A DNA stretch of 64,000 bases from Typhlomys cinereus (taxonomy: Eukaryota; Chordata; Mammalia; Rodentia; Platacanthomyidae). This document shows positions 40,136 through 51,239 of this stretch, one piece after another; position 1 is the first letter of the stretch, and each line of letters begins with the position of its first letter. The stretch is from the NCBI GenBank assembly GCA_023101885.1, contig JALPQD010000101.1:6108100-6172099 (forward strand). Direction: 5' to 3'. The translations under genes were made by a program, and so were the position numbers. Under the pieces are notes generated by a model. That model saw only the letters and a list, made by a program, of their open reading frames with translations. It did no database searches and was not told the DNA's origin.

Positions 40136-40840
40136 GTGCGGCAGTTACTTATGGATGTCAACTTGACAAATGAAGGCTGAGTCTTTGGGCACATCTATGG
40201 AGAGTTATCTAGTTAAGGCAAGATGATCTAATACGATGTTGGAGGACTCAGCCTACCATGGGTGGGACCATTCCCTGATGTACCGGTTACTGTTAATTAC
40301 TGCAGTGAGAGACACCCAAAGTCAAGCGACTTAAGGGAGGAAAGGAGATTTATTCAGCTTAGGTTCCAGAGCATAAGTTTCAAAGCGGAGGCGGCATGGC
40401 TGGCTGGTCAAAGCTGGAGGAGGCTGCATCACTGTAGGCATCTTGGAGGCTAGGAGCTGCAAGACTGGTTGCTGCAAGGGCAGACTTCTCCTGGAGATAG
40501 GGTGGGACTCGTCCACCCAAGACCCACACCTCATGACTCCTTCAGCAAGGCTCCACCTCTCAAGGTGCCATGACCTTGCCAAATACAAGGGACTGCGGGG
40601 GACACATTTCAAACCATGACACCTGGCAGGTGGGTGGGATGGAGAGGGTGGCTGAATATTCCGGTACCCAGGTATGCTGGCAAGTGAGAAAGTCTGCCCC
40701 TCTCTCTTCCTGAGGATATGGTGTGGCCAAATGAGCTGTAATCAGAAACCGTAAGCTGAGAAGAACCCCTTGTTCTTCCATAAACTGTTTGGCCCTGTAC
40801 TCGTCTCAGCAATGGGAGAGTAACTGGAACAGGCGGAAAG
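40136..40840 (+). repeat. MaLR-like LTR (family 1), split by another LTR
   Basis: The left part is 40136-40278 (gatgtcaacttgacaaatga) and the right part 40622-40840 (atatggtgtggccaaatgag, gaagaaccccttgttcttcc). Confidence 0.8.
40279..40621 (-). repeat. MT/ORR1-like LTR nested in family-1 LTR
   Basis: A 343-bp TG...CA element, with cttaagggaggaaaggagat, gcaaggctccacctctcaag and ttcaaaccatgaca, reading antisense. It sits between CCTGA (40274-40278) and CCTGG (40622-40626), a decayed 5-bp duplication. Confidence 0.78.
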
Positions 40841-41924
40841 CAATAGCGGGAGACTCCAAATATCAACCTCTGGCCTCACAGTTACGCTGCATGTCTGAGG
40901 CACACTAGCACATATATGTGCCACTATGTAGAAGAGGAGGCACACCAGCACATATATGTGCCACATATATAGAAGACGAGGAGGAGGAGGCCACCAGACT
41001 CCTGAGGATCTAAGAGCACAGCTGGCCAAAGCCCTTTGATCTTCCATCCCTCTGCTCCCAGCCTCTAGGCAGCTCTGGCCCATACACTGTTTTTCTTTTG
41101 CATTAGCTCCTCTAAGGAAGAAGGTCCGGTTTCTTTCCCAAAGTCTTCCTCCAGCCCTGCTGACTCCAGAACATAACTCTGTCAGCTATTTAACTGGATC
41201 CAGATGGAAGGCTCCGTTTGGCGCTTGCGCCCGCCTTCGGGAGTGCTGAGATTTGCAGATAAGCCTTGGGAGGAGGACGAGAAAACAGAGGGTGGCAGAG
41301 AACACGCTAGCCAGGGGAGAAGCCCCGAGGGACCTAACCTAGTGCCTCCTCCACAGCTGTCAGGCCTGTGGCCAGGGGTTCTGTCCTGGGGCCACCAACC
41401 CAGGAGCTTAGTGCTAGAGAGGAAGGCGCTGTCCATTTACGGTTCACACTCTGCTGAGCGCCCCGTGGCCCGCTCTTGGAGGAGGGTGTTAGATCAGCAA
41501 GGAAAAGGAAGGGAGGGCGACTCTTTATGACACCGTGTAAGGTCGCCGTGGATGCTCATCGTAAAGAGAAGATAACCCAAGGGAGAGACATAAAAAATGT
41601 GAGCTTATTAGTGCTGAGGGTCTGGTGGCCAAAGGAACCATAGTTTAGCCGTAAGGTGGGTGAGCATGAGGACAGAAGCGAGAGCTTAGAGTTACAGAGA
41701 ATGGGGAGCGAGCTGCCGCCAGCAGCATGGCGGGAGGAAGCCTGAGGATGGTCCCCAGTGTGTCTGTGTGTGGGGGTGTCTATCTTTTGTGGTGGCTAAG
41801 GAGTTGCTAGGGAAGTAGGGCAGTGGAGGAGGAGAGCGAGAAATATCAGGCCATGAGGGTGCGAGATCAGGGATTTAGGGTGTGTGGTCCTTCTGGGGGA
41901 ATCACCACATTCCAGCCAGAGACA
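40841..41924. other. Intergenic, no recognised gene
   Basis: A local duplication (ggcacactagcacatatatg at 40901 and ggcacaccagcacatatatg at 40939) is visible. The rest is unique. Confidence 0.5.
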
Positions 41925-42164
41925 GGCCCTGGAGAGATGCTCAGTGGATAAAGCACCTGCCCCACAAGAGTGAGGAATGGAGTTTGGGTGCTCAGAGCCC
42001 CATAAAAACCAGGTAGACACGGTAGTCAACTGTAAGCCCAGCAATCAGAAGGCAGAGACAGGGAATCCTTTGGGGCAAGCTGGCTGGCTAGCCAGACTCA
42101 GCCTAGCAGATTGGTGAACTTTGAGTTCAGTGGAGACAGACCCTGCCTTAATAATAAAAGTAGA
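41925..42164 (+). repeat. B3-like SINE, 5' part of a fused B3-B element
   Basis: About 90% identical by eye to 13018-13262, including the unusual gagtgaggaatggagtt and ctgccttaataataaaagta. It passes without a break into a subfamily B SINE and has no B3 3' end afterwards. Confidence 0.8.
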
Positions 42165-42391
42165 AAGCAGGAGAGATGGCTCAGGAGTTAAGACTCTGTC
42201 TTGCAAGCAGAAGGTCCTGAGTTCAGATTCCAGATCCCACGTAAAAACATCAGGTAGAAATTGGTGGCGGCTGTACTTCCAGCCCTGGTGGGCAGAGCAT
42301 GGGAAATCCCAGAGCAAAGTGAAAAGAAAGTAGAAACAATCCAGGATGATTCCTGAAGTCATCCTTGGTCCTCCACACGAACACACATACC

Positions 42392-42458
<67 letters not shown>

Positions 42459-42495
42459 ACACAGAGGTAAAATAAATAAAGTTTAAAAAAACTGA
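42165..42495 (+). repeat. Subfamily B SINE, 3' part of the fused element
   Basis: gagagatggctcaggagtta through cacatacc, a (TC)n plus (CA)n block at 42392-42462, and an AATAAATAAA tail. Confidence 0.85.
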
Positions 42496-42850
42496 AAGCA
42501 ATATTGTCATTGAAATGAAAAAATCCTATGAGGATGCAAATATCACTTGCTATGCAGTTGATAGAGCAGCTATAATTAAATTTCCTTCATGGTTTTTCTT
42601 GGGGCTTATAATTGCCTATCTTTTTCGTTTATTATCTGTTCTGACCTACTCTAAGTCCTTCTGGTCTCTTCAGGAGACTATGAAATCTGTGGAATTTCTA
42701 CATTATGGAGTCCCACAAACAGACACTCTGTCTCCTTCCACCCCCATATGCTCTATCGACTGAATCTGAAGTCAGAAAAAGTCTTTATCTCCCAAGATTT
42801 CTTTGAAACTGGTTATTCCAAAACAACTTATTAAATGTTGAGGATTAGAC
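42496..42850. other. AT-rich, no recognised feature
   Basis: An 82-codon plus-strand frame (42515-42763) has a hydrophobic middle but no homologue that I know. Treated as chance. Confidence 0.4.
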
Positions 42851-42882
42851 ATGTATAAACATCATTTTCACTTAATCTTATT

Positions 42883-42883
<1 letters not shown>

Positions 42884-42923
<40 letters not shown>

Positions 42924-43150
42924 CAGAGGGCACTGTGTGTCCCTATGGAGGACCAAGGGTGACTTCAAGAATCATCCTGGATTGCTTCTATCTCCTTTTT
43001 GCTTTGCTCTGGGATTTCCCAGGCTCTGTTCATCCGGGCTTGAAGTACATATCGCTGCCATTTCTACCTGGCGTTGTTACGTGGAATCTAAACTCAGGTG
43101 TTTCTGCTTATGAGGTGAAGTCTTAACCCCTAGCTGCCTCTTCAGTCCAA
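42884..43150 (-). repeat. Subfamily B SINE
   Basis: TG tract at 42886-42922, then ccagagggcactgtgtgtcc, tggaggaccaagggtgactt and tttgctctgggatttcccag. Confidence 0.88.
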
Positions 43151-43204
43151 TATCATTGTTTTTATGTAAATGTGGTGGTTCTTCCCATGCTAATGACCAT
43201 CTTC

Positions 43205-43348
43205 AGCCAAGCTACAGAGCTGGCTCAGCAGGTTAAGGCTCATGTTACCAAGGTTGACGATCTGAATTCTGGGTGGAAGAAAAGAACCAACTTCTGACCT
43301 GCTCGCACATCTCTTGGCACATGCATGCACACATACATGCACATGCAT

Positions 43349-43383
<35 letters not shown>

Positions 43384-43395
43384 TGCATTCTAAAC
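43205..43395 (+). repeat. B2-superfamily SINE with (CA)n tail
   Basis: Contains agagctggctcagcaggtta, ctgggtggaagaaaagaacc and catctcttggcacatgcatg, then CA at 43350-43381. Confidence 0.75.
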
Positions 43396-43399
43396 AAAT

Positions 43400-44300
43400 A
43401 AATGCCAAAAGTTTGAAAGAAGTTCATTTTCTCTATTTAAGCTTCTCTGGCTCCTAGAGCTTCTTTGTTCTTCTAGGTTCCACTTAGCTGTCGGAGTCTT
43501 CTCCCTGCTGGCTGACCAGCTCTTCTTAAAGTCACAGAGAGGTCACCGGCTCACTGCTTTGTGACCTTTAAAGACACTACCAGCACACCATGACCATGGT
43601 CCTCTGCCGAGGGCATATCTAGACCTTCCCCTCATTCCTCCTTCTTTGGACATGGCTATCCTCCCCCCATCGTGGCTCTGATGGCTGAAGAAGCAGATCC
43701 TGCTGCGACCCACAGGCTCCGGGCCATCCACCCGGGAGCGGACCATGCATGGTGTCTGAGACTATATTGCTTCTTGAATTTTTCATAAACCCCCAATCGT
43801 CAGACCAGCATGAAGATCAAGAATAAAAGACAATAGCAACAATATTACCCTTCCCTTTCAATGCCAAGCCCCCTTTTGCACAATGCATGAAGAAGCCCAG
43901 AACTAACGTGTTGGTCTAGTACAATCATATGAAGTCCTCGACGCGGACCTGTACCAGACCAGGCCTACATAGCTCTTGATTCTCAAACCCTGGCCCCGTT
44001 ACTAGTCTGTGATTCATTTATACAGAATAGAAAAATTGAGAAAAATTGAGCAAATTTTGTACAAAGTTCAATTTATTAATCCATGTCTCCTAAAAATTTA
44101 TTCCTTTTACATATTTTTATGTTAAAATTAAAATATTTATGGTTAAGATCATTGGACAAAATGGAAAGTGATTCCCATTTACCTCCAAGAGCCACACTTT
44201 GAGAAAGCTGGAGTGTAGCTCGTGCCATATATTAATGGGCTATTTGGCGGGTGAAAACAAAAAGTTGGGAACCTTATCATGCACTTCTGTGGGCCGAGCA
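43400..44300. other. Intergenic, no recognised feature
   Basis: AT-rich towards the right. Nothing recognised. Confidence 0.5.
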
Positions 44301-44309
44301 CGTGGTGTG

Positions 44310-44690
44310 CTTCCAGGCTGGTTCAGTCTGTTTTCTGTTACTAGACTGGAATGCCAAACTGGGTAATTTATGAAGAATAAGCTTTTATTTGACTCATGGT
44401 TCTGGAGGCTGGGCCAGGGGGCGGGGGAAGAGGTTGCCTAAGAATATGACACTGAAATCTGGTGGGGGCTATGTGTTACACCCCACTGTGGTCAAACTCA
44501 TATGTTCTAGCTTTGTCTCTCTTCTTGTCCTATGAGTGCCCGTCATAGATCAGTACTCCAAGATTTCATCCAATCCTCACTAACTAAGTGCCGCATCTCC
44601 AGATACCGTGAGCCTAGGACCGAGTGTCCAATGCACTCACTTTCAGAGGACACCCTCAAACCATAACCCAGTCCCTTGACATGCAAAGGA
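44310..44690 (-). repeat. MaLR-type LTR (older)
   Basis: Contains aactgggtaatttatgaaga, ctcatggttctggaggctgg and ccctcaaaccataaccca, as in mammalian MaLR LTRs in antisense. Confidence 0.65.
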
Positions 44691-44699
44691 ACCATTGGG

Positions 44700-46355
44700 C
44701 TAGTTGACAGAGAATAGAAGTTCAGGTGGCTCTGATTTGCCTGAGTGGCTTCCTGCATCCTCTAAGCCCCTGCAGTGGGATGGACCCTAAGGGTGGAATG
44801 CATCTTGGTTCACTTACTGGACACGCCAGCCAAGAGGGCTTGCTTTTCTGTTCCACATGAACAAAGGAAGTGAAGAGATTTGTGATACTGAGAGAGTGGG
44901 AACTGGAATATCCTATCTAATAAGTCACCAAAAATATCATACAAGGGGTGGGCATTTGAGGCTGGAGACCTGAGAAGGCCCAGGCTGGTTCTGCTACAGA
45001 AGTGACGGGGCAGGTAGAGAAGTCCAGCCTGATCTGGTATGTGTGGGGGACCCCTGGGAGAGCCCTGAGGTCAGGCTGAGGGTGGGTGGGAGGCCCCTCT
45101 CACAGGGTATTCCATGAGATGTAAGGAGCTGTTAACTTGAGGACTAGAGGGTGTCCTTACCACATAATTTGGGGGAACATCCAAGTTTAAACGCGTTTCC
45201 TTACCATAGGGCTTTTAATGTGATGGTGCGGGTCAGGGATGGTTAGCATTCACATATGAGTCTCCCTAAATAGCAGACTCTGCCAGCCATGGAGAGGGGA
45301 GAGAGGGTGGAGGGGTGGGGAGCCACGAATGAGTGTTAACTGCTCAGGTTTCCTCGACAGACCTCTAAGGGGTCCCGTGTAGGAGACAAGAGGGCAGTTT
45401 CAGGAAGAGAAGTGGAAGCCTCAGTTCCCAATGGCATCCGAGGACTGGAGCCTCCCCTGGCAGAGCCCAGAGTCCAGTCCTTGCCTGCAGCTTCAAGAGG
45501 CAGGAAGGAGATGCTAACCCTAGAGTCGGCCCAGCCAAGGCTGCGGCGGCTCCGCCTCCCCTGGCGGCGGGAGCCGGTACTGCAGGCCCCAGCTCACCGA
45601 CCCACAGAATGAATGGCTGATCGGATGCTGTCAGGAATGGAAGCTGCAAGGCTCTGCTGAGCCGGCCTCTTCCAGAAAGCCCCTCTTAACGCCTGTCACT
45701 CCCTGTGTTCAGATGGCCCCCGTTTCTGATCCATGTCTCACAAGTGACAATTTCAGGTTTAAGGGACGAGCGTCCTGGCACAGATGGCCAGAAAGCTGGG
45801 AGGCCAGCTGCAAAAGTAACAGAGGGTCACAAGGAGAAAACGTCAGTGACCTCGTGGGCGGGCAGGGGTGAGGCCTCCCATCAGGATGGGCCAGGCTTCT
45901 CTAACGGTTATATCAGAAGGTCACAAAAGGGCTACTTGGGAACAGCTCATTTTACATGGCAGAACCGCAGGGACATAAATCGAATCTGTGTGTGTCACGG
46001 AAGACTCGAGGCTGCTGAACAAGGCTGCTGCTTTGCAGCCAGCTGGGACACAGGAAGAGGGGGACATGGGGTGGGACGTGAGGGGGGAAAGGGAGGGGCA
46101 GTTAAGAGAAGGGAGGGCCTCGGTAGCCCATGGGACAGTAGTGGGAAAGATTAGTTTCTTTGGCAGTGTGCGGATTTCTCCCTACCCTGCCCTGGCCGCT
46201 GACTCACGCCTTAGAGATGTGAGAGGCCAGGGAAAGGATTCTGCCAAGGATTCTGGGCGGAGCAGGGCACAGGATCTGGGATGGGGATGGGAACAAGAGC
46301 CATTGGCTTGAAGAGAACTTGCCACGTGCCTGGCAGTGCCGTGGTTTGTACAGTA
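44700..46355. other. Intergenic with a CpG-rich patch
   Basis: Unique sequence. 45536-45580 is CpG-rich (ggctgcggcggctccgcctc). An acceptor-like tttcctcgacag lies at 45349-45360. No protein recognised. Confidence 0.45.
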
Positions 46356-46359
46356 TCTC

Positions 46360-46510
46360 ATGTCTTCAGGCAATCAGCGGGTTCCTTTCCTCATCTCATG
46401 GAGAAGGAGGAACAGGGACTGGAGGTAACTGACCTATAATAACATCGAGAAGGAACAGGGTTTGAACACCTGCACCTCTGGCTCCAGTGCCCCCATCCTG
46501 ACTTGCAATT
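46360..46510 (-). repeat. MIR fragment
   Basis: Antisense MIR: ctggaggtaactgacctata and gaacagggtttgaacacctg, then ctctggctccagtg. Confidence 0.55.
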
Positions 46511-46740
46511 CCACTCCAGCCGTGACCCCAGTGATGCCAGAGACCTTCTAGCACCTTCCTGCAGCTCACACATCCTACATGCCATTGTTGATAGGCACTT
46601 CTGTCCTTCTGAGAAGGTTTTGTTGAAGTGACCTCAAAGTCCATTTGTCAAATATTCACCCACAGTCCCTGTCTTATCCCTTCGACTTTTTTTTTTTAGT
46701 TTTCTTAGTTTTACTGACTTATAAAACATGTATATATTTT

Positions 46741-47139
46741 TTTTTGTGAATGAGAGGTCTCATTGCCCGTATGTCCACTCGTCTGATACAATACTTGGAC
46801 ATATGATGAAGCATCACAGGATTTGCATTATGCCTTTAGTTCTGCTTGGGTGGATCATATCCCGCCCCATATATTTTTCCATGACATTTCCTGGCTGGGG
46901 TGACATTCACTCTATGGTCAACTGGAAGTCTCGACCTGGAGTCTCCTGCTGGAGAACAAGGCACAAGCCCATGTTCCAACTTGAACGTCAAGTCAGGTTG
47001 GACCTGCTGTGTCCCAAACACATCAGGCTGTTGTAGTTCTCCCATAATGCATCGCTGTAGGGTCCTCTGAGCAGCATCCAGGTACTGCCACTCCTCCCAG
47101 GTGAAGTCCACAGCTATGTCCTCAAAGGATACTGATCCC
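46741..47139 (-). pseudogene. Degenerate KRAB-zinc-finger fragment
   Basis: On the minus strand the sequence reads a KRAB A box ([19 protein letters not shown], then DAAQRTL). It continues into [10 protein letters not shown] only after a one-base frameshift. The KRAB B box ([10 protein letters not shown]) follows with no intron between. In intact KRAB-ZNF genes the A and B boxes lie on separate exons, so this looks like a retrocopy. No C2H2 finger follows. A-rich runs at 46738-46745 and 46687-46697 (T-runs on the plus strand) could be its tail. KRAB recruits TRIM28 for silencing, but this copy cannot be functional. Confidence 0.75.
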
Positions 47140-47620
47140 TTAAAATGTCACCGAGAAAGCCATATGAAGCGGGAGGCAGCAAGGTTAGATGAAGCCTCCC
47201 ATCAAAACATCCCTTGAAATCTGATACATGCCACCCAGAAAAGGTGAGGTCATAGCACCTCCAGTATCTCCAGTCCAGGACTCCACACTCTGAAACAAAC
47301 CCCATTTCTGGCTTCTGGAGCATAAGGCGTCTGGCCTTGAATCTTCCACAACAGCTTGCCAATCCAAGGATATTCCAGGTTCATATCACCTCTAACAGCG
47401 GCGGGGACAGCCCGCATGTGTCTTTGCTTCTTCTGTAGCAGTGTGTTCCGGCCCAGAAGCTGAGGATCCGGAAGCACAGCAAGGAGAACCCGGGTTCTCC
47501 TTTGAGATAATGGTTTCTGCTCTCCCTCCGCTCATGGGCCTGGGAAGTGGGCATGTGCGCTTTCTGGGCTCCCTGAAGTTATACTCTGGTTGAAGTTTGA
47601 TAATCATGAATGCTCTTGGC
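47140..47620 (-). other. Possible 5' extension of the KRAB relic
   Basis: Sequence upstream of the KRAB box on the minus strand is free of SINEs and may be 5' UTR of the same retrocopy. Several overlapping open frames exist here, but none resembles a known protein. The left junction with the KRAB box (ttttaag before GGATCAG) also resembles a splice acceptor, so a genomic exon fragment is an alternative. Confidence 0.3.
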
Positions 47621-47649
47621 ACTTCCAGGAGGCAGAGAAACCGTCAAGA

Positions 47650-47912
47650 GGTAGGGTTCAGATGGGAATCTTGTGGTCATTGGGGATCCTAAGGAGACAT
47701 TGGAAACCCTGCACTTTCTCCTGGCTGCCCAGGAATGAACAGGACGTTCTACCCCCATGTATTTCTGTCATGGTATATTGCCTCACCCCAGGCTCAAACC
47801 AGCCGTGGACACAACCTCCAAAATCGTGAGCCAAAATCGACCTTTCCTTCTCCAAAGTCGATTGTCTTGGTTCATTCGTCTTAACTGTGGAAAGTTAGTC
47901 AACACACCATGC
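47650..47912 (+). repeat. MaLR LTR, 3' part
   Basis: Contains cctcaccccaggctcaaacc, aatcgtgagccaaaatcgac and aaagttagtcaacaca, a typical rodent MaLR LTR end. Confidence 0.7.
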
Positions 47913-47914
47913 GA

Positions 47915-48515
47915 CCTCCTTTGAAGTGAGCAGAAGTTTTGAAAGCCAGTGTGCAGTTTACCTCTTGCCGACAGCACTGCCCAGGCTTGGGGGAGACTTG
48001 ACCTGGATCTGTGAGTTAGAAAGATGAGTCCCCTGCCTACCTATGCCGAGTTAGTAATAAAAGATAAGTCTTGGCTTGTCGGAGTCAGAGGGGCTGTTAT
48101 TGCAGCAAAGCCTAGCCCATCCTGACTGAATAGGGGTCCACAGAGCAAGTTTGCTTGAAGCTGGCAGTAACCCCTCCTTTAAGTCTTCTCTAATCTAAAT
48201 TGCCCTGATTTTTTTTCCTCTAGCCAAGCCTCCAAGTCGATAGACCTCCCAGTAGATGGTTTCTCCCAGACTCGCCACACTGTGAGACCTGAATGGGGTC
48301 ATCCCAGCGGCATTTTGCGAAGCCTCTCTTCTCCCCATGCGCCGCCCTGGAGCCACTGCCTGGGTCACATGACGCTCTTTGCAGACACACGAGAGACAGC
48401 TCGGTCCCCGGCTTCCCTTCCAACTTGGCTCCTTCCAACTCTCTCGGCTTCCAGTAAGTGGGACTCAAGACTCGGAACTAGATCGATTTAAGCCCTATTT
48501 TACTTCTCTCTGTTG
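47915..48515. other. Intergenic, no recognised feature
   Basis: Unique sequence; nothing recognised. Confidence 0.5.
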
Positions 48516-48519
48516 TGTC

Positions 48520-48690
48520 ATATGTGTATGATACGTGCTACTTACGAGTGCAGAGGTCAAAAGGGCACGTTGGTGGAGTCGGGTCTCTCCTTCCTCCTTC
48601 ACACGGGTTCTAGGGATTGAGCACAGGCTGTTGAGCTTGCTAGCAAGTAGTCTTCATGCTCACTGAGCCATGCAACCAATCCCAGACCTA
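48520..48690 (-). repeat. B2-superfamily SINE, degenerate
   Basis: Antisense: cgagtgcagaggtcaaaagg, cacgggttctagggattgag and tgctcactgagccatgcaac. Confidence 0.65.
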
Positions 48691-48696
48691 GATTGT

Positions 48697-49062
48697 TTAA
48701 TTATTATTTTTCTAGTTTTACAAGCATATTGAGTACTTATGCTTGCTTCCCTCCATGCCCCCTCTTTCCCATCACGTTCCCTCCTACCCTCTTGCCTGTT
48801 TGCTTCTATGGACCCCAAGGTTCTCTCTGGCTTGTCTACTCTTGTGGGGGTTCAGGTTTCTTATGGCGTACCAAGTGACCTCTCTTCGGGCCATCCCACT
48901 GATAGAGGCATTTCCCTTCACTCATCCAGCTTTAGTCCCTGAGATTTCCACTGTATGTTCTTATCTCTCTTGTGTTCTTCCATAGTCTATGCGGACATGT
49001 TGGTATGTCAGTCATTGTGCAGGTTTGGTAAGGACAAGTCTCACTGCAGTGAATTCCTGGAT
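48697..49062 (-). repeat. L1 3'-end-like repeat
   Basis: Parallels 35742-36095 base for base over long stretches (tctagttttacaagcatatt, tgttggtatgtcagtcattg, ggacaagtctcactgcagtg). Confidence 0.55.
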
Positions 49063-49164
49063 GCAGCAGTCCTGCCTTGAATAAAATGTCTTGTCCAACA
49101 GTGAACCTTCCCATCTTTAGATTCGTACAGTCTCACTGCCTCCCCCCCAGATTTTTATCTCTAT

Positions 49165-49275
49165 ACTTCCACTGGGCCACTATGGGCAAGTTCCTTAACC
49201 TCTCTGGGCCTGTCTTCTCAACAAAGACAGGATTAATAACAGCCTTGAGATAGTTTTAGGAGTGAGGTAAAGGGC
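49165..49275 (+). repeat. MIR SINE fragment
   Basis: Contains tgggcaagttccttaacctc and tctgggcctgtcttctcaac, then aggattaataacagcc. Confidence 0.7.
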
Positions 49276-49316
49276 CAGACACCGCCCTGACGCCTTGGCG
49301 GTCCTGCCCAGGTGTG

Positions 49317-49319
49317 TTT

Positions 49320-49389
<70 letters not shown>

Positions 49390-49588
49390 TTCCTTCCTTC
49401 CTTCCTCCCTCCCTCCCTCCCTCCCTCTCTCCCTCTCTCTCTCCTTCCCTCCCTCTCTCCCTCTCTCCCTCTCTCCCTCCTTCCTTCCTTCCTTCCTTCC
49501 TTCCTTCCTTCCTTACCTTCCTTCCTTCCTTCCTTTCTCCCTCCTTCCTTCTTTCCTTTCTTCCTTCCTTCCTTCCTTTCTTTCCATC
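49317..49588. repeat. Polypyrimidine tract (TTTC, TTCC, CCCT blocks)
   Basis: About 270 bp of pure pyrimidines on the plus strand. It has the same block order as the intron-1 tract read on the other strand. Long Phe/Ser/Pro frames here are artefacts. Confidence 0.97.
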
Positions 49589-49599
49589 CCAACCTATCT

Positions 49600-50680
49600 C
49601 CTCAGAGGCTCACAAGTGAGGGGATAGGAAAGGCCTTTCTGAAATGAGGGCCCAGGCAGCTCGGAGGCCCTCATTGGCTCCCAATCTCTGAGTCCTAAAC
49701 CAGTCAGGGGTCCATCTAATTCCAGTGCAGAACACAGCTGTCGTCGCCCCCGTCGCCCCTGTGGGGAAGTCTCTGGGCTGCAGGTGTTCAGGGCTCAGGG
49801 AAGGCTGCTGAACTAATCCCAGGCCTGCTGGTGAGGCTGGATCACGGCTCAGAAGTTGGCCTTCCAGGGCCGCTCCTGCCTTCTGCAGCCTGTCTGAGCT
49901 CAAATTTCCCAGCTGCCCCCCCTCCCAGCTTAGGAACAGCTGCATGGCTTCCCTTCCCTGTCTCCAACTTCCCTCCTCTCCCAACGGGAATCTCGGAGAC
50001 AGCCAGGCAGGCCCAATAAGGGTCTGGACAGAATCCAGAGGCCCCAGCTCCTCCATCCAGGTCTCTCTGAAGCTTGGGGGGACTCGGACACCTGGGGTTT
50101 CTTGGGCCTTTCAACTTTCAGGCGTTTCCTGTAGCTCCACACTTGGCCCCAAACTGCAGGGCCAACTTCCATGCAGCGTGATGGGGCGAGACCTAGCTCA
50201 AGTGGGGACCTCTTGGTGTGAACAGAGCCCCATCTACAAACCCCCTCAGCTTCCTCTGGCCCACAGATTCTGCCTCTTAGGTGCTGACGTCTAACTATCC
50301 TTTCCTTGTCTCCCATAGGAGACGAGCACATGGATGTATATGTGTGAGTATGTGCAAGTGTGCGCGCCTGCGTTTGTGATAAGCACTTGCATTCACAAAC
50401 ATTTCCTGAGTAGTTGTTACAAGGCAAATTCATTTCGTTTTATCCTTAACCCCTTTGCTTTTCTCTCTGCCAAAGAGGGCAAAATACTTGACTTGTGAAG
50501 CTTGACTTGTTCTTGGAAACAGGATGAATTTCATGCAGAGCCAGGAAGGGAACCCCACAGGGGGCGATCTTGGGCTTTGTGTTCTTTCTGTGCCCCACCA
50601 CTCGCCCGGGAGCAGATGGGTAGCTGTGTGATTCCTACCTGGACGCTGAATCCCCAGTGAACCATGACCATGGGCCACTT
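49600..50680. other. Intergenic, no recognised gene
   Basis: GC-moderate unique sequence with chance frames on both strands. Confidence 0.45.
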
Positions 50681-50683
50681 CAG

Positions 50684-50686
<3 letters not shown>

Positions 50687-50737
<51 letters not shown>

Positions 50738-50786
50738 GAGAGAGAGAGAGAGGGAGGGAGGGAGAGAAAGAGAGAGAGAAAGAGAA
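50687..50786. repeat. (TG)n followed by (GA)n
   Basis: About 23 TG units, then GA-rich sequence with GGGA blocks. Confidence 0.95.
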
Positions 50787-51034
50787 CCCAGAATGCTTGC
50801 ACTTGTGTGCTAAGTCCCTACAACGCCATATAATGAGCTCGTGCACACAGCCTCTGATGTCTGTATTCAGCCTCTTCCACTTGAGCATGAGGTTTTCGAG
50901 GTTCAGTTGGGTTGTGGCGCGTCTCAGCGCTTCGTTCCTTTTAACGGCTTTTACCCTTCCCCTGTGGGTATGGACCATGCCACGTTTATTTGCTTACGAT
51001 GAGGAAACGTTAGGGTTGTTCTTTTGGCCCGTTT

Positions 51035-51235
51035 TTTATCTTTTATTTGTTTATTAGAGAGACAGGCAGAACAGATGCACACACGCTAAGATGCACGTGT
51101 ACCTCGGCATGTGTGGGAGCCACCGGACGACTTTTGGTTCTCTCCTTCCACTGTGTGGGCTCTGGGTTTCGAACTCAGGTCTCTGTGTGCACAGGTGCCT
51201 TTATCTGCTGAGCTGTCTCACCCGTGCCACCGACA
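51035..51235 (-). repeat. B2-superfamily SINE
   Basis: Antisense: gggtttcgaactcaggtctc and ttatctgctgagctgtctca at the head, with a degenerate CA-rich tail on the left. Confidence 0.7.
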
Positions 51236-51239
51236 CTGT

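Noticed and set aside
42515..42763. 82-codon plus-strand frame with a hydrophobic segment
   Set aside because: Short, AT-rich, no homologue known to me, no promoter or splice context.
49233..49647. 110-119-codon frames on both strands at 49.3 kb
   Set aside because: Same cause: a TTTC/TTCC tract read as Phe/Leu/Ser on one strand and Lys/Glu/Arg on the other.
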